From Candidatus Nanopelagicaceae bacterium (GTDB lineage: Bacteria > Actinomycetota > Actinomycetes > Nanopelagicales > Nanopelagicaceae): 64,000 nucleotides of DNA. The translations under genes and the position numbers were made by a program. Shown piece by piece: positions 56,765 to 64,000 of this stretch; the stretch's first letter is position 1; the number at the start of each line of letters is the position of its first letter. The notes under the pieces are model-generated. The model was not told the origin of the DNA and made no database searches. It saw only the letters and a list, made by a program, of their open reading frames with translations. The DNA lies in assembly GCA_018883365.1 (NCBI GenBank), contig VEQF01000005.1, positions 1 through 64,000 on the forward strand, written 5' to 3'.

Positions 56765-57430
56765 TTAGTGATCACCGCCAGGTGTCACACTTAATGATTT
56801 TTCAGTTGCGGCTAAATTAACATCTTCAACCATCACATGAACTACATCGCCTTCTTGTAGCACTGTATGTTCATTGGGAATCAAACCTTCACCCAATCTA
56901 GTAATGAATGCGACTCGGGCATCAGTATGTTGTTCGATTAGGGATACAGGTTTACCAAACCAATCTCGATGTAAAGGCACTTCAGCTAATTGAACCTTGC
57001 CTGATGCATCCTGCCATTCAGAACGCGATCCCTGGGGCAGGATGCGACGCATTATTTGATCGGTAGTCCAGAGCACAGTTGCGACGGTTGGAATGCCAAG
57101 CCTTTGATAAATCTCGGCACGTGCGGGGTCATAAATGCGAGCGACAACGCTTGCTACTCCATATGTCTCACGAGCTACACGCGCGGCAAGAATATTTGAG
57201 TTATCGCCATTTGAAACAGCGGCAAAAGCATCGGCTCTTTCTATTCCAGCCTCCAGCAAGGTGTCGCGATCGAATCCAACTCCGGCAACGGTCAAGCCAT
57301 TGAAATCCGCACCAAGACGGCGAAAAGCTTCGCGATCTTGGTCAATTACCGCTACTGAGTGCCCTAAAGCCTGAAAATCTTTAGCAAGAGTTGAGCCGAC
57401 GCGGCCACAACCCATAATCACGATGTGCAC
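56765..57430 (-). CDS. TrkA-type K+ uptake regulator (CeoB-like)
   Basis: Second RCK protein of the pair, with VIMGCGRVGSTLAKDFQALG at the start, AVIDQDREAFRRL, and a C-terminal TrkA_C domain. It has 221 aa. The start is GTG at 57430. A TAGATT hexamer on the minus strand lies 8 nt upstream. CeoB-CeoC pairs are characteristic of Actinobacteria and form a hetero-complex. Confidence 0.9.
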   Translation of the reverse strand: MHIVIMGCGRVGSTLAKDFQALGHSVAVIDQDREAFRRLGADFNGLTVAGVGFDRDTLLEAGIERADAFAAVSNGDNSNILAARVARETYGVASVVARIYDPARAEIYQRLGIPTVATVLWTTDQIMRRILPQGSRSEWQDASGKVQLAEVPLHRDWFGKPVSLIEQHTDARVAFITRLGEGLIPNEHTVLQEGDVVHVMVEDVNLAATEKSLSVTPGGDH

Positions 57431-57546
57431 GAAAGGAGAATCTACACCTTTAGGCTAGGGCAACTGTAATTAACACGGCAGATGATGATTTGAGCGCCAA
57501 TTTAGGTGCGGAAAACTCAGCGGGAAAATTATGACTAGGAGTTCGG

Positions 57547-58707
57547 GTGGAAATCGGAGACCAAGTTGAGGTCGAAGTTAGCTCCATTGCGCATGGTGGG
57601 CATTGTGTTGCAAGACATGACGGCCAGGTTATTTTTGTTAGACATGCAATTCCTGGCGAACGGGTAATAGTCGAAATAACCGGTAAAACCAAAAACTTTG
57701 CCCGCGGTAATTGTGTCAAAGTTTTAAGAGCTTCAGAGTTTCGAGTAACACCTGCATGTAAATATGCAACGCCAAATGGTTGCGGAGGTTGCGACTTCCA
57801 GCATATTGAGCTTGGTCACCAAAGAGTTTTGAAGAGTCAAATCATCTCTGAACAGTTCATGCGATTAGCCAAAAAAGAATTGTCAATAGAGGTTGAAGCC
57901 GTTGAGCCGACACACAATTGGCGCAGCCGAATGGAGTTCACCGTATCGCCAAATCGCAAACTTGCTTTGTTTGCCGCGCGCAGTAACGATTTAATTGAGA
58001 TAGATAAATGTCTAATCGCGCACTCACAAGTAGATATCTCTGAAATAAATAAACAAAAATTACCCGCAGGAAAGAAAGTTGATGTAGTTATTTCCTCCGC
58101 GGGGGACAAGCAAGTTGTTATTGAAGGGCGAGAAAATAATTCGCTAATTAAGGAAAATTCTTCCGGTTTTGAATTTACCTTAAATCCGATTTCTTTTTGG
58201 CAGAGCCATGTAAAGGCACCAGAGGTGCTGACAAAGGTCGTAAGCAGTTATGCCCAGCTACGCACTGGAGATCACGTCTTTGATTTATATGGAGGTGCAG
58301 GATTGTTCACTGGAATGGTCCTCTCGCAAATCGGAGTAGGTGGCCGGGTTACTCTGATTGAGTCCGATGACAACGCCATAACCGATGCAAGACGTTCCTT
58401 CGCGCAAGTAAACAATGTCGAGATAGTTCAGGCTCGGGTAGAAAAAGGTTTAAAGAAGTATGTTGCGGCAGATGTGGTAATTCTTGATCCACCGCGAACC
58501 GGGGCAGGGGCTGATGTGGTTACTGCCGTAGCAAAGTTGAAGCCCCGGGCAATTGTTTATGTCGCTTGCGATCCAGCCGCTTTAGCGCGCGATACTGCAT
58601 ATTTGCAGGAGTCCGGTTATGTGCTTGATGAGATTAGAGCCTTTGACCTCTTCCCGATGACCTCACATATGGAATGTGTGGCGCGTTTCATCCCCGAAAA
58701 GCGCTAA
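57547..58707 (+). CDS. TRAM-domain RNA (uracil-5-)methyltransferase, TrmA/RlmD family
   Basis: SAM-dependent m5U methyltransferase of rRNA or tRNA. The N-terminal TRAM domain has VEVSSIAHGGHCVARHDGQV. Cys residues CKYATPNGCGGC near residue 77 suggest a 4Fe-4S site as in RlmD. The SAM motif is VFDLYGGAGLFTGMV, and the catalytic regions are LDPPRTG and VYVACDPAALARD. It has 386 aa. The GTG at 57547 has AGGAG about 6 nt upstream. Confidence 0.9.
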   Translation: MEIGDQVEVEVSSIAHGGHCVARHDGQVIFVRHAIPGERVIVEITGKTKNFARGNCVKVLRASEFRVTPACKYATPNGCGGCDFQHIELGHQRVLKSQIISEQFMRLAKKELSIEVEAVEPTHNWRSRMEFTVSPNRKLALFAARSNDLIEIDKCLIAHSQVDISEINKQKLPAGKKVDVVISSAGDKQVVIEGRENNSLIKENSSGFEFTLNPISFWQSHVKAPEVLTKVVSSYAQLRTGDHVFDLYGGAGLFTGMVLSQIGVGGRVTLIESDDNAITDARRSFAQVNNVEIVQARVEKGLKKYVAADVVILDPPRTGAGADVVTAVAKLKPRAIVYVACDPAALARDTAYLQESGYVLDEIRAFDLFPMTSHMECVARFIPEKR

Positions 58708-58757
58708 CACCTTACTTTTCACTGGCCCATCAAGATGGTGGTCAAATGGAGGCAAGT

Positions 58758-58763
58758 TAGTAT
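58758..58763 (+). promoter_or_regulatory. -10 hexamer, leaderless acnA promoter
   Basis: TAGTAT ends 6 nt before the ATG at 58770. Confidence 0.5.
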
Positions 58764-58769
58764 TCGCCC

Positions 58770-61427
58770 ATGAGCAAAAACTCCTTTGATGCACAGACCA
58801 CCCTCGAGGTTGCTGGTAAGAGCTACCAAATTTTCGACATAACCAAGCTTGCGGCCGCCAAAGATCTACCGTTTTCGCTAAAGATTTTGTTGGAAAATCT
58901 GCTGCGCACCGAGGATGGCGCGAACATCACCGCCAAACAGATTGAGGCGCTTGCATCATGGAATCCCGACTCCCAGCCAGATACTGAAATTCAATTTACG
59001 CCAGCTCGTGTCATCATGCAGGACTTCACCGGAGTTCCGTGTGTTGTAGATCTTGCAACTATGCGTGAGGCAATCGCAGAACTTGGTGGAGACCCAGCTC
59101 GTGTCAATCCGCTCGCTCCAGCAGAGCTCGTAATCGATCACTCGGTAATTGCTGACACTTATGGATCGAAAGATTCTTTTGCCCAAAATGTTGAGATTGA
59201 ATACCAACGTAACACCGAGCGCTATCGTTTCCTTCGTTGGGGTCAAAGTGCATTTGATGAGTTCAAAGTAGTTCCACCCGGAACCGGAATCGTGCACCAG
59301 GTAAATATTGAGTATTTGGCTAGAGTTGTAATGACTCGAAATGTTGGTGGAGTCGAACGTGCGTACCCAGACACTGTGGTTGGTACCGATTCACACACAA
59401 CAATGGTCAATGGATTAGGCGTATTGGGTTGGGGCGTTGGCGGAATCGAAGCTGAAGCTGCGCTTTTGGGTCAACCAGTTTCGATGTTGATTCCAAGAGT
59501 GGTTGGTTTCAAACTGAATGGCTCATTGCCGGTTGGTACTACCGCAACAGATCTCGTGCTAACCATTACTGAAATGCTGCGCAAGCACGGAGTTGTAGGC
59601 AAGTTTGTTGAGTTCTATGGCCCAGGCGTAAGCGCATTGCCGATGGCAAATCGAGCAACCATCGGAAACATGTCACCAGAGTATGGATCAACCGTTGCTA
59701 TTTTCCCGATTGATGAAGAGACTATTAAGTACCTACAACTAACCGGACGCAGCGCAGAACAGTTAGAGCTAGTTGAGAAATACGCAAAGCGTCAAGGTAT
59801 CTGGCATGATCCAAATTCAACTCCACGCTACTCCGAACATCTTGAACTAGATTTGTCATCAATCGTTCCATCAATTGCAGGTCCAAAGCGACCACAGGAT
59901 CGAGTTGCTTTGAGTGATGCTAAGTCCGCATTCGCGAAAGCAGTTCCAACATATCTCTCTGATAAATCTGCCAAGGAACCAGTCTCAGTTTCGGTAAATT
60001 CTCGTGAAGGCAAAGTAACTAATGGATCGGTTGTTATCGCATCGATAACTTCATGCACAAATACTTCTAATCCAAGCGTGATGATTGGTGCTGGTTTACT
60101 TGCGAAGAAAGCGGTTGAAAAAGGTTTACAAAGTAAGCCATGGGTAAAAACAACGCTAGCTCCAGGATCGAAGGTAGTTACAAATTATTACGAAAAAGCT
60201 GGCTTAACCTCTTACTTGGAAAAACTCGGTTTCAATCTTGTTGGGTATGGCTGTGTTACCTGTATTGGAAACTCCGGCCCGTTGCCTGTTGAGGTTAGCA
60301 AAGCTGTAAATGAGAACGATCTTGCTGTAGCAGCGGTTCTATCTGGAAATCGCAACTTTGAAGGACGTATTTCCCCGGATGTAAAGATGAACTATCTGGC
60401 ATCGCCACCGCTGGTAGTCGCTTACTCGATTGCTGGCAGTATGGATCATGATTTTGAAAAAGATCCACTGGGGCAAGATGCCAACGGAAACAATGTATTT
60501 TTGAGAGATATTTGGCCAACTACAGCGGAAATCCAGGCGGTAATCGATGGAGTGGTTTCCTCTGAGATGTTTAAAAAGGATTACGCGAGCGTATTCGCGG
60601 GAGATAAACATTGGACCTCTCTAGATACTCCTACCGGAAAAGTCTTTGAATGGGATGCGAAATCCACCTATGTACGCAAACCACCATACTTTGAAGGTAT
60701 GCCACGTAATCCAAAGCCAGTTACTGATATTCAAGGCGCTAGAGTTTTGGCAAAACTTGGTGATTCGGTCACAACGGATCACATTTCTCCAGCTGGATCT
60801 ATAAAGCCCGATTCTCCTGCTGGTAAGTACCTCGCAGAGCATGGCGTCGCAAAAGCTGACTTCAACTCTTATGGATCACGCCGTGGGAATCATGAGGTTA
60901 TGATCCGTGGAACCTTTGCAAATATTCGTTTGAAGAATTTGTTACTTGACGGAGTTGAAGGTGGATTCACTAAAAACTTCTTAAGCAATGGAGATCAAAC
61001 CACGATTTATGAAGCATCAATGGCTTACCAAAATGCTGGAGTGCCATTAGTTATTTTGGCTGGCAAAGAGTATGGATCTGGCTCTTCTCGAGATTGGGCC
61101 GCTAAAGGAACCGCTTTGCTCGGAGTTAAAGCGGTAATTGCCGAATCTTTCGAGAGAATTCATCGTTCAAACTTGATTGGAATGGGAGTCCTGCCATTGC
61201 AGTTCATGGACGGAGAAAATGCGGAATCACTTGGACTCAAGGGCGATGAAGTATTTTCAATTTCTGGGGTAACCGCATTAAATGATGGTGGGATTCCATC
61301 AACTGTTGCGGTAACCGCGGGTGACAAGAGCTTTACGGCGAAGGTACGCATAGATACCCCTGGCGAGGCTGATTATTATCGCCATGGCGGAATCATGCAG
61401 TACGTGCTCCGCTCGCTCTTATCGTAA
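58770..61427 (+). CDS. acnA: Aconitate hydratase A
   Basis: TCA-cycle Fe-S enzyme that interconverts citrate and isocitrate. The aconitase signature is [21 protein letters not shown]. Cluster cysteines are in [14 protein letters not shown] (near residue 431) and [12 protein letters not shown] (two Cys near residue 498). The C-terminal swivel domain has [16 protein letters not shown]. It has 885 aa, full length. It stands alone with its own promoter. Confidence 0.97.
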   Translation: MSKNSFDAQTTLEVAGKSYQIFDITKLAAAKDLPFSLKILLENLLRTEDGANITAKQIEALASWNPDSQPDTEIQFTPARVIMQDFTGVPCVVDLATMREAIAELGGDPARVNPLAPAELVIDHSVIADTYGSKDSFAQNVEIEYQRNTERYRFLRWGQSAFDEFKVVPPGTGIVHQVNIEYLARVVMTRNVGGVERAYPDTVVGTDSHTTMVNGLGVLGWGVGGIEAEAALLGQPVSMLIPRVVGFKLNGSLPVGTTATDLVLTITEMLRKHGVVGKFVEFYGPGVSALPMANRATIGNMSPEYGSTVAIFPIDEETIKYLQLTGRSAEQLELVEKYAKRQGIWHDPNSTPRYSEHLELDLSSIVPSIAGPKRPQDRVALSDAKSAFAKAVPTYLSDKSAKEPVSVSVNSREGKVTNGSVVIASITSCTNTSNPSVMIGAGLLAKKAVEKGLQSKPWVKTTLAPGSKVVTNYYEKAGLTSYLEKLGFNLVGYGCVTCIGNSGPLPVEVSKAVNENDLAVAAVLSGNRNFEGRISPDVKMNYLASPPLVVAYSIAGSMDHDFEKDPLGQDANGNNVFLRDIWPTTAEIQAVIDGVVSSEMFKKDYASVFAGDKHWTSLDTPTGKVFEWDAKSTYVRKPPYFEGMPRNPKPVTDIQGARVLAKLGDSVTTDHISPAGSIKPDSPAGKYLAEHGVAKADFNSYGSRRGNHEVMIRGTFANIRLKNLLLDGVEGGFTKNFLSNGDQTTIYEASMAYQNAGVPLVILAGKEYGSGSSRDWAAKGTALLGVKAVIAESFERIHRSNLIGMGVLPLQFMDGENAESLGLKGDEVFSISGVTALNDGGIPSTVAVTAGDKSFTAKVRIDTPGEADYYRHGGIMQYVLRSLLS

Positions 61428-61434
61428 TTCTCGT

Positions 61435-61440
61435 TACCAT
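61435..61440 (+). promoter_or_regulatory. -10 hexamer, leaderless dxs promoter
   Basis: TACCAT ends 6 nt before the GTG start at 61447. Confidence 0.5.
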
Positions 61441-61446
61441 TGAGTT

Positions 61447-63375
61447 GTGAATTTTCTACCTCGCATCAAATCACCGGGCGATTTAGCGCGCTTTGATATT
61501 GATGAGCTCAATGAGCTTTCAGGGGAAATTAGAACCTTCTTAATTGAAAAGGTTTCAAAGACCGGCGGCCATCTTGGTCCGAATTTGGGAATTGTTGAGT
61601 TAACAATCGCCCTGCATCGTGTATTTGAATCACCACGAGATGTAATGGTTTTTGATACCGGACACCAAACCTATGTTCATAAGATTCTTACTGGAAGAGC
61701 TGGTGGATTTGAAAAACTCCGTCAACGTGGTGGGCTAGCCGGATATCCCAGCCGAAGTGAGAGCGAACATGATGTGATTGAGAACTCTCACGCATCAACC
61801 GCGCTTTCTTGGGCTGATGGAATCGCTCGGGGCTTCATGATTAAGGGCGAATCTGAGCGGACGGCAGTTGCAGTTGTAGGCGATGGATCGCTCACAGGTG
61901 GAATGGCCTGGGAGGCGTTAAACAACATTGCTGCCTCTGAGAATTTACGGTTGGTCATCGTAGTTAATGACAATGAACGTTCTTATTCGCCAACTATTGG
62001 CGGTGTTGCGACCTACCTTTCAACGCTTCGAGCAACAAAGGGTTATGAGAAGTTTCTTGATTGGGGTAAGGGCGTTTTAGAAAGAACGCCTGTTGTTGGT
62101 CAACCAATTTATGAAACTCTTCATGGCATGAAGAAGGGCCTAAAAGACATCGTTGCCCCGCAAGGTATGTTTGAAGATTTAGGACTCAAGTATTTAGGTC
62201 CAGTTGATGGGCATGACATCTTGGCGTTAGAAAAAGCGTTACATCAAGCAAAGAAATTTGGTGGTCCAGTATTGGTTCATGCCATCACTGAAAAAGGTCG
62301 CGGCCATGCTCCAGCGGTTCAAGATGAGGCAGAAAAGTTTCATGCTGTCGGCGTTGTCGATCCGGAAACCGGGGAGCCATTAAACAAATCAGGCGATTCC
62401 TGGACCAGTGTATTCTCAAGATCACTTGTTGAATATGGCAAGAAAAGAAGTGATTTAGTTGCAGTAACCGCAGCTATGTTGGGTCCGACGGGATTAGATA
62501 AGTTTCAAAAAGAGTTCCCAGAGCGCACCTTTGATGTTGGAATCGCGGAACAGCATGCCACCACTTCAGCGGCAGGAATGGCGTACACGGGATTGCACCC
62601 TGTGGTTGCGGTTTATTCAACCTTTCTAAATAGAGCGTTTGATCAATTGTTACTTGATGTTGCCTTGCACAAGGCAGGCGTGACATTTGTTTTAGATCGT
62701 GCTGGCATTACCGGAGATGATGGTCCATCACACCACGGTATTTGGGATTTGGCTTTAACTGGCATTGTGCCAAATGCTCACGTTGCCGCTCCACGTGATG
62801 GTGCTACTTTGCATGAGTTACTAGGGGAGTGTTTGGAAATTAATGACGCACCATCTATTTTGCGTTTCCCTAAAGGTGCAGTTGCTAAAGATCTTCCTGC
62901 CTTTGAAAGAAGAGATGGAATAGACATTCTCTATCGCGGGGAAAGTGCAGATGTGTTGCTGGTAAGTATTGGCGCGATTGCTGGAATTGCGGTTGATGCA
63001 GCGGCTCAGGCATATAGGGAAGGTGTTGGAGTAACTGTTATTGATCCACGATGGGTTAAGCCACTTCCTATTTCAGCTCTGACCTCACTGGCGCGTAGAT
63101 ACAGCAGAGTTGTAGTACTGGAAGATGGAATAAAACATGGCGGTATTGCCAGCTCATTATCGGAAGCTTTCCGAGAGCAGGGCATTGATACCCCAATTCA
63201 TTCCATCGGTGTTCCGCTGGAGTTCATCGAGCATTCCAAGCGTCAAGAAATCTTGGAAGATCTTGGAATCACAGTGCAAAACGTCAGCCGAGCATTAGTC
63301 GGCTGGGCTTCACTTAAGCAGGAAGCGATGCAACTCCGTGCGGATGAAAGCGCTGACCACAAACCGCTTCACTGA
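61447..63375 (+). CDS. dxs: 1-deoxy-D-xylulose-5-phosphate synthase
   Basis: First enzyme of the MEP isoprenoid pathway; a TPP enzyme. It has GHLGPNLGIVELTIALH near residue 40, the TPP motif VGDGSLTGGMAWEALNN, RAGITGDDGPSHHG, and a transketolase C-terminal domain. It has 642 aa. Its last 62 bp overlap the 3' end of the opposite-strand fad gene; the Dxs fold ends near residue 620, so the overlap encodes a loose tail. Confidence 0.97.
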   Translation: MNFLPRIKSPGDLARFDIDELNELSGEIRTFLIEKVSKTGGHLGPNLGIVELTIALHRVFESPRDVMVFDTGHQTYVHKILTGRAGGFEKLRQRGGLAGYPSRSESEHDVIENSHASTALSWADGIARGFMIKGESERTAVAVVGDGSLTGGMAWEALNNIAASENLRLVIVVNDNERSYSPTIGGVATYLSTLRATKGYEKFLDWGKGVLERTPVVGQPIYETLHGMKKGLKDIVAPQGMFEDLGLKYLGPVDGHDILALEKALHQAKKFGGPVLVHAITEKGRGHAPAVQDEAEKFHAVGVVDPETGEPLNKSGDSWTSVFSRSLVEYGKKRSDLVAVTAAMLGPTGLDKFQKEFPERTFDVGIAEQHATTSAAGMAYTGLHPVVAVYSTFLNRAFDQLLLDVALHKAGVTFVLDRAGITGDDGPSHHGIWDLALTGIVPNAHVAAPRDGATLHELLGECLEINDAPSILRFPKGAVAKDLPAFERRDGIDILYRGESADVLLVSIGAIAGIAVDAAAQAYREGVGVTVIDPRWVKPLPISALTSLARRYSRVVVLEDGIKHGGIASSLSEAFREQGIDTPIHSIGVPLEFIEHSKRQEILEDLGITVQNVSRALVGWASLKQEAMQLRADESADHKPLH

Positions 63376-64000
63376 TTCCTTCGCGATCTAAGTAAGGCAA
63401 TATTCCACCCAGGTGCATAGGCCATCCGGCACCTAAAAGCATGCAGAGATCAATCTCCGCAGGTGTTGCCACGACACCTTCATCCAGCATCATCCGAGCC
63501 TCTTCTGCGAGAGCTTTGAGTGCACGAATCCTGACCTCTTCGGCGGTTGAAGCTTTATCTGCTTTTTCAACCAAATCAAGGGCCGCTGGATTTGGAATCT
63601 GCTTTCCAGATTCATCCTTAATGTAGAAGCTCTTCACTCCGTTATCTACCAATCGCTGTACGGTTGGCGAGATTCGATAACGAGGTCCAAGGTTTGCATT
63701 CAATGTTTTTGATACATGGAGTGCAACTCCAGGTCCAACCAATCCAAAGAGCTCAAATGGTGACATCGGGAATCCAAGTGGACGAAGAGCATTGTCTGCA
63801 ACATCGGCAGGAGTTCCCTCATCGACCGCATCAGTTACTTCACCCATGAATCGAGTAAGAAGACGATTGACTACAAAGCCAGGTGCATCTTTGCAGATGA
63901 TCATGGTTTTCTTTAATTCTTTACCAACATTGATTGCGGTTGCGGTTGTTGCATCATCGGTCTTTGAAGTCCGCGCCACCTCAAGTAGCGGCATAACAGC
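63314..64000 (-). CDS. 3-hydroxyacyl-CoA dehydrogenase (FadB/FadJ-type, 3' part only)
   Basis: The C-terminal 228 residues of a beta-oxidation protein; the start lies beyond the right edge. It reads AVMPLLEVART, then CKDAPGFVVNRLLTRFMGEV (start of the C-terminal 3HCDH domain), LGFPMSPFELFGLVG, and a second 3HCDH-like repeat ending YLDREGISEAVCGQRFHP. The second repeat suggests the large multifunctional FadB/FadJ form. ETF from etfBA would accept electrons from acyl-CoA dehydrogenases of the same pathway. Confidence 0.88.
   Translation of the reverse strand, partial: AVMPLLEVARTSKTDDATTATAINVGKELKKTMIICKDAPGFVVNRLLTRFMGEVTDAVDEGTPADVADNALRPLGFPMSPFELFGLVGPGVALHVSKTLNANLGPRYRISPTVQRLVDNGVKSFYIKDESGKQIPNPAALDLVEKADKASTAEEVRIRALKALAEEARMMLDEGVVATPAEIDLCMLLGAGWPMHLGGILPYLDREGISEAVCGQRFHPHGVASLPA

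Overview
This 64 kb window is an ordinary, very gene-dense stretch of actinobacterial core chromosome. It has about 66 protein genes and three tRNA genes, and no gap between genes reaches 300 bases. The longest gaps are leuD-hupB (192 nt), rpmB-recG (172 nt), trmD-DUF4193 (163 nt) and ffh-rpsP (159 nt). I saw no insertion sequence, prophage, CRISPR array, plasmid gene or defence island. The actinobacterial markers are DUF4193, DUF3093, DUF3159, a CeoB/CeoC TrkA pair, a SepIVA-like DivIVA protein, an HU protein with a long Lys/Ala tail, an LtbR/NdgR-type IclR regulator opposite leuCD, and a GlnR-type box upstream of amt. Gene order follows several blocks known from Mycobacterium tuberculosis. 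Base composition looks only moderate in GC by eye (not computed) and genes are tightly packed. I therefore infer a streamlined, probably free-living freshwater or marine actinobacterium such as the acI/Nanopelagicales group; this placement is inference.

Layout. 1-1.3 kb: glgX on the minus strand, cut by the window edge. 1.4-9.3 kb: etfBA, a cysteine desulfurase with mnmA, ligA, a tiny membrane protein, nadD-rsfS-phosphoglycerate mutase, then tRNA-Ala. 9.5-20.3 kb: an SDR oxidoreductase, leuS, comEA-comEC-holA, rpsT, lepA and hemW. 20.3-29.2 kb: a DoxX-like protein, hrcA-dnaJ-rsmE, a HIT protein, phoH-ybeY-corC, an FAH-family protein, gltX, and tRNA-Gln and tRNA-Glu. 29.2-35.8 kb: the divergent IclR regulator/leuCD pair, hupB, plsC-gpsA-ddl and a stand-alone AsnC-type domain. 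35.9-47.9 kb: thiL, rpmB, recG-rsmD, coaD, sepIVA-like, yceD-rpmF-rnc-mutM, then smc-ftsY. 48-53.5 kb: amt-glnK, ffh, then rpsP-khpA-rimM-trmD. 53.6-64 kb: DUF4193/DUF3093, a hotdog thioesterase, dut, DUF3159, ceoB/ceoC, a TRAM-domain RNA methyltransferase, acnA, dxs, and the 3' end of a 3-hydroxyacyl-CoA dehydrogenase gene.

How the genes work together. Most serve translation and RNA maturation (leuS, gltX, lepA, rsfS, rsmD, rsmE, rimM, trmD, mnmA, ybeY, rnc, ribosomal proteins), protein targeting (ffh, ftsY), chromosome upkeep and DNA repair (smc, hupB, ligA, recG, mutM, dut), or cofactor and central metabolism (nadD, coaD, thiL, dxs, acnA, etfBA, leuCD).

Most interesting signals. (1) The PII protein downstream of amt has Phe at position 51 in place of the modifiable T-loop Tyr, and the usual glnD is missing from the operon, while a GlnR-like box is kept. 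(2) At least 14 genes have a TANNNT hexamer 6-7 nt before the start codon and no Shine-Dalgarno, which implies leaderless mRNAs; in three of them the -10 hexamer begins with the stop codon of the upstream gene. (3) rnc and comEC have no ATG, GTG or TTG where their conserved N-termini begin, so they probably use rare start codons. (4) A nested inverted-repeat structure precedes hupB. (5) Good palindromic operator candidates lie at etfBA and at the iclR-leuC divergent promoter. I did not find a new multi-gene system; the PII and start-site observations are the best leads.
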